A stretch of 64,000 nt of DNA from Viridibacillus sp050278625 (GCF_050278625.1 NZ_JBNNTI010000001.1:507111-571110), one strand, 5' to 3'. Numbered from the stretch's first letter, positions 43,721 to 55,208 are shown. Notes: generated by a model from the sequence alone, not told the origin. Translations and numbers: made by a program.

Positions 43721-44712
43721 ACTACTTGCCCTTGTTTCATTTTATCAAGTAACGTATCTAATACATCGTCAACTTGTAAGCCCGTTGCTTCTCCTTCATA
43801 ATTGAGCATTAAACGATGTCGTAGAGCTGGTTTTGCTACAGTTTTAATATCTGCAATAGATACGTGATAACGTCCATTGATAAGAGCACGTGCTTTTGCA
43901 AGTTTTACAATACTTTGCAATCCACGAGGACCACTACCATACTCAATATACTGCTTTACTTCATCAATCGTATCAGAGCTATCTGGATGCGTAGCAACGA
44001 CTAAATCTACCGCATAAGAAAGCATATCTTCAGCTATTATAATTTCTTTCACCATTTCTTGTAGTTCAACGATTTCTGTATCATTCATGATTTTTTGTAA
44101 TTCAATTGAGATTGACCCCGTCGTTCTTTTCATGATTTCCATCAGTTCTGATTTGGATGGAGTAGGAACTAGTATTTTACAAAGGAAACGGTCCATTTGT
44201 GCTTCTGGTAGAGGATATGTTCCTTCCATTTCGATTGGATTTTGGGTAGCTAATACAAAGAATGGTTTTGCCATTTTCTTTGTATCACCAAGAACAGTTA
44301 CTGTTTTTTCACCCATTGCCTCTAGTAATGCACTTTGAGTTTTTGGCGTTGCACGGTTAATTTCATCGGCTAATACCATTTGACTGAAAATAGGACCCTT
44401 TTGGAAAGAGAAACGCTGATTTCCATCAGCTGAACGTTCAATAACACTCGTACCTGTAATATCCGTTGGCATTAAGTCTGGCGTAAATTGAATACGTGAA
44501 AAAGATAGATCAAGTACTTCAGAAATTGTACGGATTAACATCGTTTTCCCTAGTCCGGGAAGTCCTTCTAATAAGGCGTGGCCATCTGCAAGAACAGCAA
44601 ACATTGTATAATCGATTGCCTCTTCCTGCCCAACGATAAAACGACCAATTTCGTCTCTAACAGCTTGTAATTTTTCACTCATCGTTACATATTGCTCTGG
44701 CGTGTAAGACAT
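43717..44712 (-). CDS. MoxR-family AAA+ ATPase
   Basis: A 331-residue ATPase with Walker A GLPGLGKT (50-57), Walker B LADEIN (114-119), sensor 1 in ATQNP (about 152-156) and the arginine-finger/sensor 2 region SGPRGLQS near residue 256. MoxR ATPases remodel or load proteins that carry vWA domains; three such proteins are encoded immediately downstream. Ribosome site GAGGAAATC. It begins 12 bases after the Gln-Gly-tract gene. Confidence 0.93.
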   Translation of the reverse strand: MSYTPEQYVTMSEKLQAVRDEIGRFIVGQEEAIDYTMFAVLADGHALLEGLPGLGKTMLIRTISEVLDLSFSRIQFTPDLMPTDITGTSVIERSADGNQRFSFQKGPIFSQMVLADEINRATPKTQSALLEAMGEKTVTVLGDTKKMAKPFFVLATQNPIEMEGTYPLPEAQMDRFLCKILVPTPSKSELMEIMKRTTGSISIELQKIMNDTEIVELQEMVKEIIIAEDMLSYAVDLVVATHPDSSDTIDEVKQYIEYGSGPRGLQSIVKLAKARALINGRYHVSIADIKTVAKPALRHRLMLNYEGEATGLQVDDVLDTLLDKMKQGQVV

Positions 44713-44724
44713 GGATTTCCTCCT

Positions 44725-46209
<1,485 letters not shown>

Positions 46210-46221
46210 CGATTACCCTCC

Positions 46222-47070
46222 TCATTTCGCTTTTTTCATGTTAACGCGTAGTCTTTTTATAGCTATAAGTAAGCAAACGACTGTCACAATTGAATAGAAA
46301 ATTAAATACCCTGCCCAAATTGGGAAATGGATTTTCGTCACTTCATAGAAACTATCTAACATTTCAGGACTGATTAGTGTCATCATTAAAGCAATTGGAT
46401 TAATCGTACCCCAAAAATGTGCAAAAATTGATGAACTACTTGACATACCGGTTGTGCCTGACATATTCATCCTCATTGAGATTAAAAAGAAAAACGCTGT
46501 GACACCTGTTATAAATAGCATCGAACCATACGTTACAATCATTGAGAGAATTGTTTTTCTTAATAATGTCGAAAACATAACACCTATACTTCCAATGGCA
46601 AGCATTGTCACAATTAAAAATGCGAAGATAACGAGTAGTTGTGTAGGTGAAACACCACCAAATAAAAACACTAAACTATAAATTGGCAAACCTGCGACTA
46701 ATAAAAGTACTAAAAATGCAATAGACGAACTCATTTTCCCAAAAATAATTTGGAAAGAAGATTGTGCTGTCGTCAGTAGAATACTCAAGGTTTGCTTTTC
46801 ACGCTCAGAACTAATTGAACCAGCTGTCATACCTGGTGTAATAAATAAAATGAGCGCCAATTGTACAAACGTTAACAAGCTAAATAACAGAACACTTTCC
46901 TGTGGATTTATAAAACCACTAATGTTAAACTCCATTGATACAAAAATAAAACCAAAAACAAAAATACTAAGAGCTAATAAATAAAACATGATACCTGAAA
47001 AGCTTTTAAAGGAGCGAAATCTCAGCTTAAGCTCTTTTATAAGTACGGGATTTGTGAACAGTGATTTCAC
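46222..47070 (-). CDS. ABC-2 type transporter permease
   Basis: A 282-residue membrane protein with six hydrophobic helices, beginning MKSLFTNPVLIKELKLRFRS, the amphipathic start typical of ABC-2 permeases (GldF/NatB-like). The SSEREKQTLSILLTT block near residues 88-102 is the conserved cytosolic loop for ATPase contact. It overlaps its ATPase gene by 4 bases. Met/Ser-rich segment near residue 195 is extracellular. Confidence 0.88.
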   Translation of the reverse strand: MKSLFTNPVLIKELKLRFRSFKSFSGIMFYLLALSIFVFGFIFVSMEFNISGFINPQESVLLFSLLTFVQLALILFITPGMTAGSISSEREKQTLSILLTTAQSSFQIIFGKMSSSIAFLVLLLVAGLPIYSLVFLFGGVSPTQLLVIFAFLIVTMLAIGSIGVMFSTLLRKTILSMIVTYGSMLFITGVTAFFFLISMRMNMSGTTGMSSSSSIFAHFWGTINPIALMMTLISPEMLDSFYEVTKIHFPIWAGYLIFYSIVTVVCLLIAIKRLRVNMKKAK

Positions 47071-47996
47071 GCTTCATCTACTCCCTTCGTTATAGCCATA
47101 AAGACATCTTCTAAGTCTTTTTCCTCTTCCACAAATGACAGAATTGGAATATTTGCTAATATTGCTTTTTTCAATAGCTCTATTTGCTCTTCATCTGATC
47201 CTCGATAACGGAAACATAACTTCTCGTCAGTTACTTCAATTCCTGTTATAAAAGGATCTTCTTCAAAGAAACTTACAGCTTTTTCAAAAGAATCTTTTAG
47301 CTTTACATTCAACACTTTTTCACCTTGTAATTGTGTTTGGATGGCTGATACTGATCCATGTGCAATTAATTTCCCATTATCAATAACACCAATTTCATCA
47401 CACATTTCCGCAAGCTCAGGGAGAATATGCGAAGAAATTAATATTGTCTTACCCATTGATTTTAGCTGTTTCAAAATATCACGCATCTCTATTCGAGCAC
47501 GGGGGTCTAACCCCGATGCAGGTTCATCCAAAATAAGAACTTTAGGATCATGTATAAGCGTTCTAGCCAAACAAAGGCGCTGCTTCATGCCACGTGATAA
47601 TACATCTACATATTCATAGCGTTTATGTGTTAAATTGACTAGTTCTAATAATTGAGGAATTAACTTCTCTCGCTCTGCTGCTGGAATACCATAACTTGAA
47701 CCAAAAAAATCCAAATATTCATCTGCTTTCAATTGGTCATAGACACCAAAGAAGTCAGGCATATACCCAATTAGTTTACGGATATCCTCAGATTGTTTCG
47801 TTACACTTTTACCATCAATCCATGCATCACCTGCCGTGGGTTGCAAAAGTGTTGATAAAATTGAAAATGTCGTTGACTTGCCTGCTCCATTTGCTCCAAC
47901 AAAACCAAATACTGTTCCTTCACCAATTGAGAGATCCAGTCCTTGTAAAGCATAAAAGGAACCGTATTTTTTTGTTAGTCCTTTAATTTCTATCAT
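47067..47996 (-). CDS. ABC transporter ATP-binding protein
   Basis: A 309-residue ATPase of the CcmA/GldA type. Walker A GANGAGKS (about 34-41), signature LSRGMKQRLCLA (Gly-rich LSGGQ replaced by LSRGM, as common in this subfamily), Walker B VLILDEPASGLDP, switch His in LISSHILPEL. The C-terminal ~85 residues are an extra regulatory domain. Coupled to the permease gene by a 4-base overlap, and it overlaps the preceding gene by 4 bases. Confidence 0.93.
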   Translation of the reverse strand: MIEIKGLTKKYGSFYALQGLDLSIGEGTVFGFVGANGAGKSTTFSILSTLLQPTAGDAWIDGKSVTKQSEDIRKLIGYMPDFFGVYDQLKADEYLDFFGSSYGIPAAEREKLIPQLLELVNLTHKRYEYVDVLSRGMKQRLCLARTLIHDPKVLILDEPASGLDPRARIEMRDILKQLKSMGKTILISSHILPELAEMCDEIGVIDNGKLIAHGSVSAIQTQLQGEKVLNVKLKDSFEKAVSFFEEDPFITGIEVTDEKLCFRYRGSDEEQIELLKKAILANIPILSFVEEEKDLEDVFMAITKGVDEA

Positions 47997-50383
47997 TTTT
48001 GGACCTCCCCTTTCAATTGCAACTCTGGTAACACAGTCCTATTATCATTATATTTCCCAACATTCTTAATTAATTTATAAATTACATGCCCATCTTTTGA
48101 AATATAATGCGAAACGTCTTTGTCTACTATAAATCTTGCATCAGATATTTCTTCAAACTTATCTTTTTTCACATTATACAAATTGATTGTTAAAGTTTGC
48201 ATATCCGTATTGGCAAGTTGTAATTCTGTCCACTTTACTTTTTTATCTAATATGGAATGTGGTATCGTCCAATTCACATCATATTCACCATCATCTAAAT
48301 ACCAAGAATTTATATCCTCAAAGGTTTGTTCAACATAGCCTCCCATTGTTGAATTAATCTCTTTAGTCATTGCATTTGCTGGTAATACGAAATCACCCGA
48401 TAAATTTGTTTTCGGATTAAAATTTTGGACTAGTAAACTCAAAGAAGTTCTCTCAGCTTTTTGAGTTTTTAATTCAATTGGTAACAATACTTCATCTACC
48501 CATGCCACTATAGCAGGTTGATCATTACCATCTAATAATTGATAAGCTAAGTTTCGAGCACTCTGCTTACGATTTTTTAAAACCTCTTTTTTATTTTTTG
48601 CTGGTTCTATTCCTGGCATGCCCATCTGCATTGGAGACAATAATATAGACCCATTAATTGTTTGAGTTACTTTTAAAGTCTCGTTTGGTTCAATATCACC
48701 AAGTTCTAACCACTTAACTCCTGACCAAATTGAAACATCCTTAAGTTTGAATGCGAAGTTATTCTTAACTGTCCCTTTTACAGCCCCACCTTCTACGTCT
48801 AACTGAATGTCTAGACGACCAACATCATTAATTTGCGTATTACCAACTAAGCTATTAACAGCCCAATAACGGCTATTTCGAATCGTTAATGATTGATGGT
48901 CAGCAAATTGTTCCAACATGGCTTTTTGATGTACATCATTTAAATTTCTGTAACCTGTATATGTATTAGACATAGACATAGACATTGATGTATCTTTTGG
49001 TGCTGTAAATTCAAAATTGCCACTACGATTTGATAACAAAGCCGACGCATAGCTACCTGACAAACTGCTATCATCATTTACTTTAAAAACAGCTGTTTCT
49101 TGAATTTGAGGATTTAATAGACGATCTTTTGCCCCGTACCAAAAGATTAATAAGGAAGTCACAATTGATAATACAGGAATAATCCACCATGCATGTCCTC
49201 GTTTATCTTTATTTTTAAGTAAGAAATATAGTAAAGGTCCTATTAGAAAGATATATAAAACAACAATCACTAGTAACAAAATAGCGGAGACTTGGAATGA
49301 AGGGAATGTCTCATTTTGACTGACTATTTCCCAATTCATTTGGTTCATTACTGATTGTAATGCTTGGTTACTAACTTTGATGGGTACTATTTTTTCAAGA
49401 AGTTTTGTGTAATCGTCTTCTTTTGCCAACGGAGCATTTCCTAGAGAAAAGGCAGTTTCAATAACCTCCCCCTTGCCAACAGCAAGTTTAGCAACAAGCG
49501 GAGAATGATCTGCTTCTAATATCACTACTGCTTTTTTATTTATTTCAGCTTCGTAAGCTGTTGCATTTTCTTTAAAATTACCGCCTTTTGTTAACGTTTT
49601 CAATGTTTCTTTTGATACTGTTCGCTCTTCACCTAAAGTTAATGGCAAGTATTCTTTCAATAAACCAACTTCTGCATCTACATTGGCAGAAGCCCCTATG
49701 ATTGCTTTGCCACCATTTTTCACCCATTCGATAATTGCTTTTTGTTGCTCTTCTGATAAGTCGGCTAATTTATATTCATCAATAACAAGTACATCACCCG
49801 CCGACCAAGATGCTGCTTTTGATGGTAAAGTGAAGTTCGTTAATTGTGCAACATCGATTACTTCCATTTTAGTTGTATTATTCTTGCCAAGTTTAGTGAA
49901 GCCCAATAATCGATCCGCATTACTTGTTAATGTGAAAACAATTGGTGTGTCTTCTTCAAGTAGTTGAGGATTGACTTTTGCTTTACCAGTGTATTTAATT
50001 GATTTTCCTTTTTTCCAACCACCTTCGTAAAAGTGAATCATTTGCTGATTTGACCCATTTCCAACAAAGGCGTCAGAAAATTGTTCAAATGCTACTTCTA
50101 TCGTTTTAGTTTCATTTTCTCCAAGTTCAATTGGGATAGCCATACCACTTCCAGTATTATAGTCTTGCATTGCGTCAATAACGATGTCACCAGAAAATGC
50201 TGTTCCTGTGTTCTTGACCGTTATCGTAAGAGGTAATCCTCTGTTATATTTACCCTTATTTTCAAATCCAACTGATGTTTTCACATCCAGCTTTGGTGCA
50301 GCAGACGCTTCGATTTGAATACCTGGTAAAAAATTAAAAATTAATAAAAAACATGAGACCAGTAATAATAGCCTACTTCGCAA
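47993..50383 (-). CDS. Large exported/membrane beta-sandwich protein, first gene of the MoxR/vWA operon
   Basis: A 796-residue protein: signal peptide (about 1-28, ending ASAAP), an extracellular beta-sandwich (30-150), an amidotransferase-like Rossmann segment (about 185-250), helices at about 366-389 and 399-416, and a second large beta-rich domain. The start is TTG at 50381-50383, with a very strong ribosome site (GGGGGGAG, 6 bases upstream); no ATG in frame fits. I know of no functional assignment. It likely forms the outer part of the complex encoded by the operon. Confidence 0.78.
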   Translation of the reverse strand: MRSRLLLLVSCFLLIFNFLPGIQIEASAAPKLDVKTSVGFENKGKYNRGLPLTITVKNTGTAFSGDIVIDAMQDYNTGSGMAIPIELGENETKTIEVAFEQFSDAFVGNGSNQQMIHFYEGGWKKGKSIKYTGKAKVNPQLLEEDTPIVFTLTSNADRLLGFTKLGKNNTTKMEVIDVAQLTNFTLPSKAASWSAGDVLVIDEYKLADLSEEQQKAIIEWVKNGGKAIIGASANVDAEVGLLKEYLPLTLGEERTVSKETLKTLTKGGNFKENATAYEAEINKKAVVILEADHSPLVAKLAVGKGEVIETAFSLGNAPLAKEDDYTKLLEKIVPIKVSNQALQSVMNQMNWEIVSQNETFPSFQVSAILLLVIVVLYIFLIGPLLYFLLKNKDKRGHAWWIIPVLSIVTSLLIFWYGAKDRLLNPQIQETAVFKVNDDSSLSGSYASALLSNRSGNFEFTAPKDTSMSMSMSNTYTGYRNLNDVHQKAMLEQFADHQSLTIRNSRYWAVNSLVGNTQINDVGRLDIQLDVEGGAVKGTVKNNFAFKLKDVSIWSGVKWLELGDIEPNETLKVTQTINGSILLSPMQMGMPGIEPAKNKKEVLKNRKQSARNLAYQLLDGNDQPAIVAWVDEVLLPIELKTQKAERTSLSLLVQNFNPKTNLSGDFVLPANAMTKEINSTMGGYVEQTFEDINSWYLDDGEYDVNWTIPHSILDKKVKWTELQLANTDMQTLTINLYNVKKDKFEEISDARFIVDKDVSHYISKDGHVIYKLIKNVGKYNDNRTVLPELQLKGEVQK

Positions 50384-50525
50384 TGGAAACTCCCCCCTCT
50401 TTCTTCTTTTTCATTAGTACGTTTTTGCCAGCAATTTGGTTGCATAAATAACAAAATTATATATATATTATAAAATAAGGTAAATATTTCTTTATTTAGT
50501 TTAAAAATATCTTTTTGTACAGTAA

Positions 50526-50559
50526 AAAACCTATAGTGCAAAATTACACTATAGGTTTT
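50526..50559 (-). terminator. Terminator of dapH-ykuR
   Basis: 13-bp perfect arms AAAACCTATAGTG / CACTATAGGTTTT; the stem includes the last codons of the deacetylase gene and is followed by TTACTG.. with few T, so it is moderately strong. Confidence 0.75.
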
Positions 50560-51685
50560 CATAAACTATAATTGACCGTAAAAATTGTTCTACAAATTGT
50601 GTATTAACAATAATCAATTCTTCATCTGGTTGCATAGCTGAATGATGCAATCCATGTGGCGTATTTGCTCCTGTCCAGAACATAGCACCTGGTAAGTCTT
50701 TTAAAAAGAATCCAAAATCCTCGCCTGTCATTGCTGGAGGACATTCATATGCTACGACACCAGGAAACTGCTCGGCAAAGCTTAATAAATCATACGCACA
50801 TTGCTCATCATTTTCCACTTGATAATAAGATGAACCATAATCAATGCTTACTTTACATTCATAGGCTATTTCAGTCGCTCTACAAAGAGCTTCCACTCGC
50901 TTTTTAATCAGTTTCATCGATTCTACAGACATCGTACGAATTGTACCTTCTAATCGTGCATCTTCAGCAATAATATTCTGGACAGTACCTGAAGTCATCT
51001 TACCAATAGTTACAACGGCACTATCTAGAGGATTTATATTACGACTGACAATGGTTTGAAGTTGAATCATTAGATTTGATGCTGCAACTGTCATATCTCT
51101 CGTATTATGAGGATATGCTGCATGTCCACCCAAACCTTTTAAATCAATAAAAAGCTCAGAAGTATTCGCAAATAGCATGCCTGGTCTTGTCGCAATCGTT
51201 CCAACTGGATATTCAGGTGCGATATGTAAGGCAAAAATAGTATCAGGGACTAAATCAGGTCTTTCGCTTTGTAGCCATTCAAGCATTGGCTTTGCACCAC
51301 CTGGACCTTCTTCAGCTGGTTGGAAGTATATAATTATTGTGTTTTCTGGTCGATTTTCTGAGAAGGCTTGAATTAAACCTAAAGCGATAGTCATATGGAA
51401 GTCATGGCCACAAGCATGCATAAAGCCTGGATGTTCGGAAGCATAAGACAAACCGGTGTTTTCTGAAACCGGAAGACCGTCAATATCTGTTCGCCAACCG
51501 ATTTTCAACTGTGGATTCAAGCCATTAATCGTCACGATAATACCTGTTCGCCATACGTCAATTTGAATATATGGCTTCCACAATTTTTCAATGATTGTGA
51601 GTAAATACTTTTGAGTTTTTTCTTCCTTGAAACCAACTTCCGGAATTTTATGTAACTCACGTCTAATTTCCAGTAAACTTTTCAT
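50549..51685 (-). CDS. dapL: N-acetyldiaminopimelate deacetylase (YkuR type)
   Basis: A 378-residue M20-family amidohydrolase. Metal-site blocks GWRTDIDGLPV, HACGHDFHMT and FQPAEEGPGGAKPM are intact, and the dimerisation domain starts near GGHAAYPHN. In the acetylated branch of the diaminopimelate pathway it releases acetate from N-acetyl-LL-diaminopimelate, for lysine and peptidoglycan. Adjacent dapH (13 bases upstream) fixes the role among M20 paralogues. I start at 51685 (MKSLLEIRREL), since the upstream extension overlaps dapH. The symbol follows pathway usage; B. subtilis name ykuR. Confidence 0.9.
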   Translation of the reverse strand: MKSLLEIRRELHKIPEVGFKEEKTQKYLLTIIEKLWKPYIQIDVWRTGIIVTINGLNPQLKIGWRTDIDGLPVSENTGLSYASEHPGFMHACGHDFHMTIALGLIQAFSENRPENTIIIYFQPAEEGPGGAKPMLEWLQSERPDLVPDTIFALHIAPEYPVGTIATRPGMLFANTSELFIDLKGLGGHAAYPHNTRDMTVAASNLMIQLQTIVSRNINPLDSAVVTIGKMTSGTVQNIIAEDARLEGTIRTMSVESMKLIKKRVEALCRATEIAYECKVSIDYGSSYYQVENDEQCAYDLLSFAEQFPGVVAYECPPAMTGEDFGFFLKDLPGAMFWTGANTPHGLHHSAMQPDEELIIVNTQFVEQFLRSIIVYENL

Positions 51686-51698
51686 TTTATACACCCGC

Positions 51699-52412
51699 TT
51701 ATAATTTACGAAGATCTTGCATAATTTCAGTTTTAGATTTCGTCTTTTCATCAATCGCTTTAATGACTTTTGCTGGAGTCCCTGCAACTACAGTATACGG
51801 TGGTACATCTTTGGTAACTACTGCTCCTGCTGCAACTACAGCACCTTCTCCCACTCTACAACCTTCTAAAACAACTGCATTAGCACCAATCATTACTTTA
51901 TCCTCAATAACAACTGGTGATGCGGAAGGTGGCTCAATTACACCTGCTAGAACAGCGCCTGCACCGATGTGACAATCTTTTCCGACCATTGCACGCCCAC
52001 CTAAAACGACATTCATATCAATCATTGTACGATCGCCAATTTCAGCTCCAATATTAATGACACTCCCCATCATGATGACACAATTATCCCCTATCGTAAC
52101 TTGATCACGAATAATAGCACCAGGTTCAATTCGAGAATTGATACCTTTTAAGTCAAGAGTTGGTACCGCAGAATTTCTTCGATCATGTTCAACAACAAAA
52201 TCAGAAATTTGCGCTTCGTTAGCTTCTAAAACTTTTTCAATTTCAGCCCATTCTCCAAATACGACAGCTGAATTGCCTTCGCCAAAAACTTTACTTCCCT
52301 CACCAAATGAAAGCTCTGCTATCTTTTCACCTTTTACATAAACTTTCACAGGTGTTGCTTTTTTGGCATTTGCTAAATAAGCAATAATTTCTTGTGCATT
52401 CAATTTCTGCAT
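51699..52412 (-). CDS. dapH: Tetrahydrodipicolinate N-acetyltransferase
   Basis: A 237-residue acetyltransferase (YkuQ). The N-terminal DapH domain (1-85) is followed by a left-handed beta-helix of hexapeptide repeats (about 90-215: IEPGAIIRDQVTIGDNCVIM and onward) and a short C-terminal helix. It acetylates tetrahydrodipicolinate with acetyl-CoA. Ribosome site AGGAGG. It sits 63 bases downstream of ccpC with no visible terminator. Confidence 0.95.
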   Translation of the reverse strand: MQKLNAQEIIAYLANAKKATPVKVYVKGEKIAELSFGEGSKVFGEGNSAVVFGEWAEIEKVLEANEAQISDFVVEHDRRNSAVPTLDLKGINSRIEPGAIIRDQVTIGDNCVIMMGSVINIGAEIGDRTMIDMNVVLGGRAMVGKDCHIGAGAVLAGVIEPPSASPVVIEDKVMIGANAVVLEGCRVGEGAVVAAGAVVTKDVPPYTVVAGTPAKVIKAIDEKTKSKTEIMQDLRKL

Positions 52413-52475
52413 TGGCTACGTCCTCCTACTATTCTGAAAATATGGACTAATTGTACACGAAACATAATAGCGTTG

Positions 52476-53384
52476 TCATTTCTTTTCTTCCACACTATTC
52501 GAATAATCATACAAACATTCAGCATGTTTTTTCACAAGGTCTACAAAGGCTGCGACTTGACGCAATTCAAAAGAAGACTCATAACCAATAAGCCATGTAT
52601 CACGTGTTAGCTCAAATTCTTCTTCATTGTTCGTCAGCGGGATGGTATTAACATCCTCATGCCCACTTAATGTAATAGAAGGTAAAATGGCATAACCAAT
52701 TCCATTCAACGCCATTTGTTTACACGTTTCAATTTGATCTACCGTAATTTGTCGCCGAGGATTAGACTTAAAATGACGTTGCCACCATTGTTGTATTTCT
52801 TGATAATAATTAGAATCACTTTTGAATTGGATAAATGGACGATCTGTCTCGAAAACTTCATCAATCTCTTCAATTTCTTTATCTACTAAATACAACGTAT
52901 CACGGAATAAGTGAATCTTCGACCCTTTCCAGTCTGTATGTCCACGGACTATTCCTACATGTGCCTCCCCATCATATAGAGACTTAACAATTTCTGAGCT
53001 CCAACCAGTGTTCAGTGAAATTTTCGCTTCAGGATATTGTGTCATAAAATCCTTCAATACTTTAGGTAACCATGTATGCCCTACAATCGAAGCACATGCT
53101 ATTTTCAATGTACCGTGTACTTTTGAATTCAACGACTGAATCATTTCATAAATCTCTTCTTTTTTAGCAATTGTATCAATCGCATATTGTATAACCAACT
53201 CCCCTGCTGGTGTTGGTGTTAATCCCTTCTGTGAGCGTAAAAACAACTGTGCTCCCCAATCTTTTTCAATGGATTGTAAACGTTGGGAAAGTGCCGGTTG
53301 GGATAAAAATAAACGTTCAGCTGCTTTTCTCATATTGCCCTCTTCTGACAATACTTTTACAATTTGCGCTTCTGTTGTAGTCAT
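52476..53384 (-). CDS. ccpC: LysR-type regulator CcpC
   Basis: A 302-residue LysR regulator: winged helix-turn-helix at 1-60 (NMRKAAERLFLSQPALSQRL) and an effector domain at 90-295. Sequence start and genome position (between ykuL and dapH/ykuQ) match CcpC (YkuM), the citrate-responsive repressor of citrate synthase and aconitase genes in bacilli. In this window its logical targets would be TCA genes elsewhere. Ribosome site AGGAGG. Confidence 0.88.
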   Translation of the reverse strand: MTTTEAQIVKVLSEEGNMRKAAERLFLSQPALSQRLQSIEKDWGAQLFLRSQKGLTPTPAGELVIQYAIDTIAKKEEIYEMIQSLNSKVHGTLKIACASIVGHTWLPKVLKDFMTQYPEAKISLNTGWSSEIVKSLYDGEAHVGIVRGHTDWKGSKIHLFRDTLYLVDKEIEEIDEVFETDRPFIQFKSDSNYYQEIQQWWQRHFKSNPRRQITVDQIETCKQMALNGIGYAILPSITLSGHEDVNTIPLTNNEEEFELTRDTWLIGYESSFELRQVAAFVDLVKKHAECLYDYSNSVEEKK

Positions 53385-53439
53385 CGAAAAGTAACCTCCT
53401 GATCGTCCTTATATGGATTAAATCATTTATAATTAATAA

Positions 53440-53466
53440 AGAAGGTCCCATTAATGGCGACCTTCT
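53440..53466 (-). terminator. Terminator of ykuL
   Basis: AGAAGGTC / GACCTTCT stem, 11-base loop, TTATTAATT tail on the minus strand. Confidence 0.75.
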
Positions 53467-53480
53467 CTCATTTTGTCATA

Positions 53481-53924
53481 TTAAGAATTGAATTGATAGA
53501 TATGTTTTTTTAGCTGTTTTAAAATCACGCGACGTGTCATAATCCCCATGAAAGTACCTTCATCATCAATAACGCATAAAAATGCATGATTAATCACAAG
53601 ATCTAATGCTCTTTGAAAAGTATCTTTAATGTTTAAGGTCGCGACTTTCTTATCCATTATTTCATCTACTTTAATGTCTGCTAATCTCTCATACTCTATA
53701 TGTTCCATTCCCAAAATCGGTTCTGTGATCATACGCATACTTAACATGCCATGCAGACGGTATTTTGCATCAAGTACTGGTATAGAAGAATAGCCTGTTT
53801 TCGTTAGGACTAGTAAGGCATGCTCTGCATTATTGCCCATTTGAACATGTGCAACTTTCTCAGAATTAATAATAAAATCAGCAATTGGCATTTCAAGGAA
53901 CTCTCTGCTACTTAAGGACACCAT
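53481..53924 (-). CDS. ykuL: CBS-pair protein YkuL (CbpB/DarB, c-di-AMP sensor)
   Basis: A 147-residue protein composed of two CBS motifs (about 15-70 and 85-140). Length and the sequence around ALLVLTKTGYSSIPVLDAKY and MTRRVILKQLKKHIY match YkuL/DarB, which binds c-di-AMP and, when apo, stimulates the (p)ppGpp synthetase Rel and pyruvate carboxylase in bacilli. Ribosome site AAAGGAG. Same orientation as ccpC as in B. subtilis (ykuL-ykuM). Confidence 0.9.
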   Translation of the reverse strand: MVSLSSREFLEMPIADFIINSEKVAHVQMGNNAEHALLVLTKTGYSSIPVLDAKYRLHGMLSMRMITEPILGMEHIEYERLADIKVDEIMDKKVATLNIKDTFQRALDLVINHAFLCVIDDEGTFMGIMTRRVILKQLKKHIYQFNS

Positions 53925-54088
53925 AGTATTCTACTCCTTTTTCTGTTCCTTGGTTCAGAACAGCAAAATACAATTTAATCATATCATAGTCCCTCATACA
54001 ATTTCCATTTATACAAATAACATTTTACTAAACGCTAATTTTAATTCTTTTTTCTGAGTTTTTATGCAATTAAACTAAAAAAGATGAG

Positions 54089-54113
54089 AAGAGGGATTTC
54101 TAACACTCCCTCT
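54089..54113 (-). terminator. Terminator of the 80-residue membrane protein gene
   Basis: AAGAGGGA / TCCCTCTT stem, 9-base loop, then CTCATCTTTTTT on the minus strand. Confidence 0.78.
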
Positions 54114-54122
54114 TACCACCTT

Positions 54123-54365
54123 TTATATCCATTGATATTTCACAACATTATAAACAATTATAATGAATACGAAAACAAAAGCTAAGCCATATGCCCAAAT
54201 AATTGGATTAAGCATCGTCGGATTATCTTTAACTGCTTGACTAATCGGTTGATCATTATTGTGAACAGCCTGTTGTTCCATTTTCGCAATACGTCTCGTA
54301 TAAACATAACCGATACTACAAATAATTAATATTACCGCCATTAATGGCCAAGTCCACGTACCCAT
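54123..54365 (-). CDS. Two-helix membrane protein of unknown function
   Basis: An 80-residue protein: helix 5-23, a 30-residue hydrophilic linker (RRIAKMEQQAVHNNDQP and onward) and a second helix about 53-75 ending VVKYQWI. Both termini probably face the same side. GGAAG ribosome site. It lies 60 bases downstream of fadH in the same direction and may be co-transcribed. No family recognised. Confidence 0.7.
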   Translation of the reverse strand: MGTWTWPLMAVILIICSIGYVYTRRIAKMEQQAVHNNDQPISQAVKDNPTMLNPIIWAYGLAFVFVFIIIVYNVVKYQWI

Positions 54366-54425
54366 AGCGTCACTTCCTTCTTACTTGTTTCGCTAAGTAT
54401 GTGCATTACTTTACTATTTTAGTCG

Positions 54426-55193
54426 TTAGAAAGGATACTGATTTAAGTGTTGTCCACCATCAAGTGTGACAACTTCCCCATTCATATAAGCTGCTTTATC
54501 TGACATCATGAACGTTGCTAAGTCAGCAATTTCTTCTGGTTTTCCTAAGCGACCAAGTGGCACCGACTGTAAAGTACGCTTCGCAGCCTCTTCAGATTGC
54601 CATAACTTATCAGCACCACCAGTTCTTTCAATCGGTCCCGGAGCAATCGCATTAACTCGAATACCATATTGTCTTCCCCATTCAACTGCTAGTGTTCTTG
54701 TTAAAGATAATACTCCAGCTTTTGCTGCCGCTGAATGAGCAACTCCTGGACCAGCATCCCACGCATAGGTTGCAACCATATTTAGAATGGAACCATTTAT
54801 TTTGTTATCCATCCAGTATTTGCCTACTTCTTTTGAGCAATAAAATGTACCGTTTAGGACGATATCAATAACGGATTTCCATCCATTTGCAGATAAGTCC
54901 TCAGCACGGACGATAAAGTTTCCTGCAGCATTATTTACTAGACCGTCTACTTGCCCAAAAGTATCTACTGCAAACTTTAGCATTCCAGCAACATGCTCAG
55001 GTTCTCTTACATCCATTTGAAAAATACCAATATTGTTACCATCGATTGAAATTTCATCCTTTGCGTTTTTTAGACGCTCCAAATCACGGCCTGTAATGAC
55101 AACGTTTGCACCTTCTGCTACAAACGTTTTTGCCATATATTTCCCCATCCCATTTGAACCGCCTGTGATAATAATTGTTTTTCCATTTAACAA
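54426..55193 (-). CDS. fadH: 2,4-dienoyl-CoA reductase
   Basis: A 255-residue SDR (YkuF type). NADPH motif GGSNGMG (11-17), NNAAGNF (about 88-94), and the active-site stretch HSAAAKAGV, where Ser replaces the usual Tyr of YxxxK, as in dienoyl-CoA reductases. It reduces 2,4-dienoyl-CoA during beta-oxidation of unsaturated fatty acids. A FadR box directly upstream supports this role. Confidence 0.9.
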   Translation of the reverse strand: MLNGKTIIITGGSNGMGKYMAKTFVAEGANVVITGRDLERLKNAKDEISIDGNNIGIFQMDVREPEHVAGMLKFAVDTFGQVDGLVNNAAGNFIVRAEDLSANGWKSVIDIVLNGTFYCSKEVGKYWMDNKINGSILNMVATYAWDAGPGVAHSAAAKAGVLSLTRTLAVEWGRQYGIRVNAIAPGPIERTGGADKLWQSEEAAKRTLQSVPLGRLGKPEEIADLATFMMSDKAAYMNGEVVTLDGGQHLNQYPF

Positions 55194-55208
55194 TTACGAT
55201 TCCCCCTT

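Noticed and set aside
51686..51787. 34-codon upstream extension of the deacetylase gene
   Set aside because: Overlaps dapH, is Lys/Arg/Leu-rich and unlike the M20 family; the ATG at 51685 has a ribosome site and the family start.
54426..55193. fadH read as a degenerate SDR because Tyr of YxxxK is Ser
   Set aside because: This replacement is normal in 2,4-dienoyl-CoA reductases.
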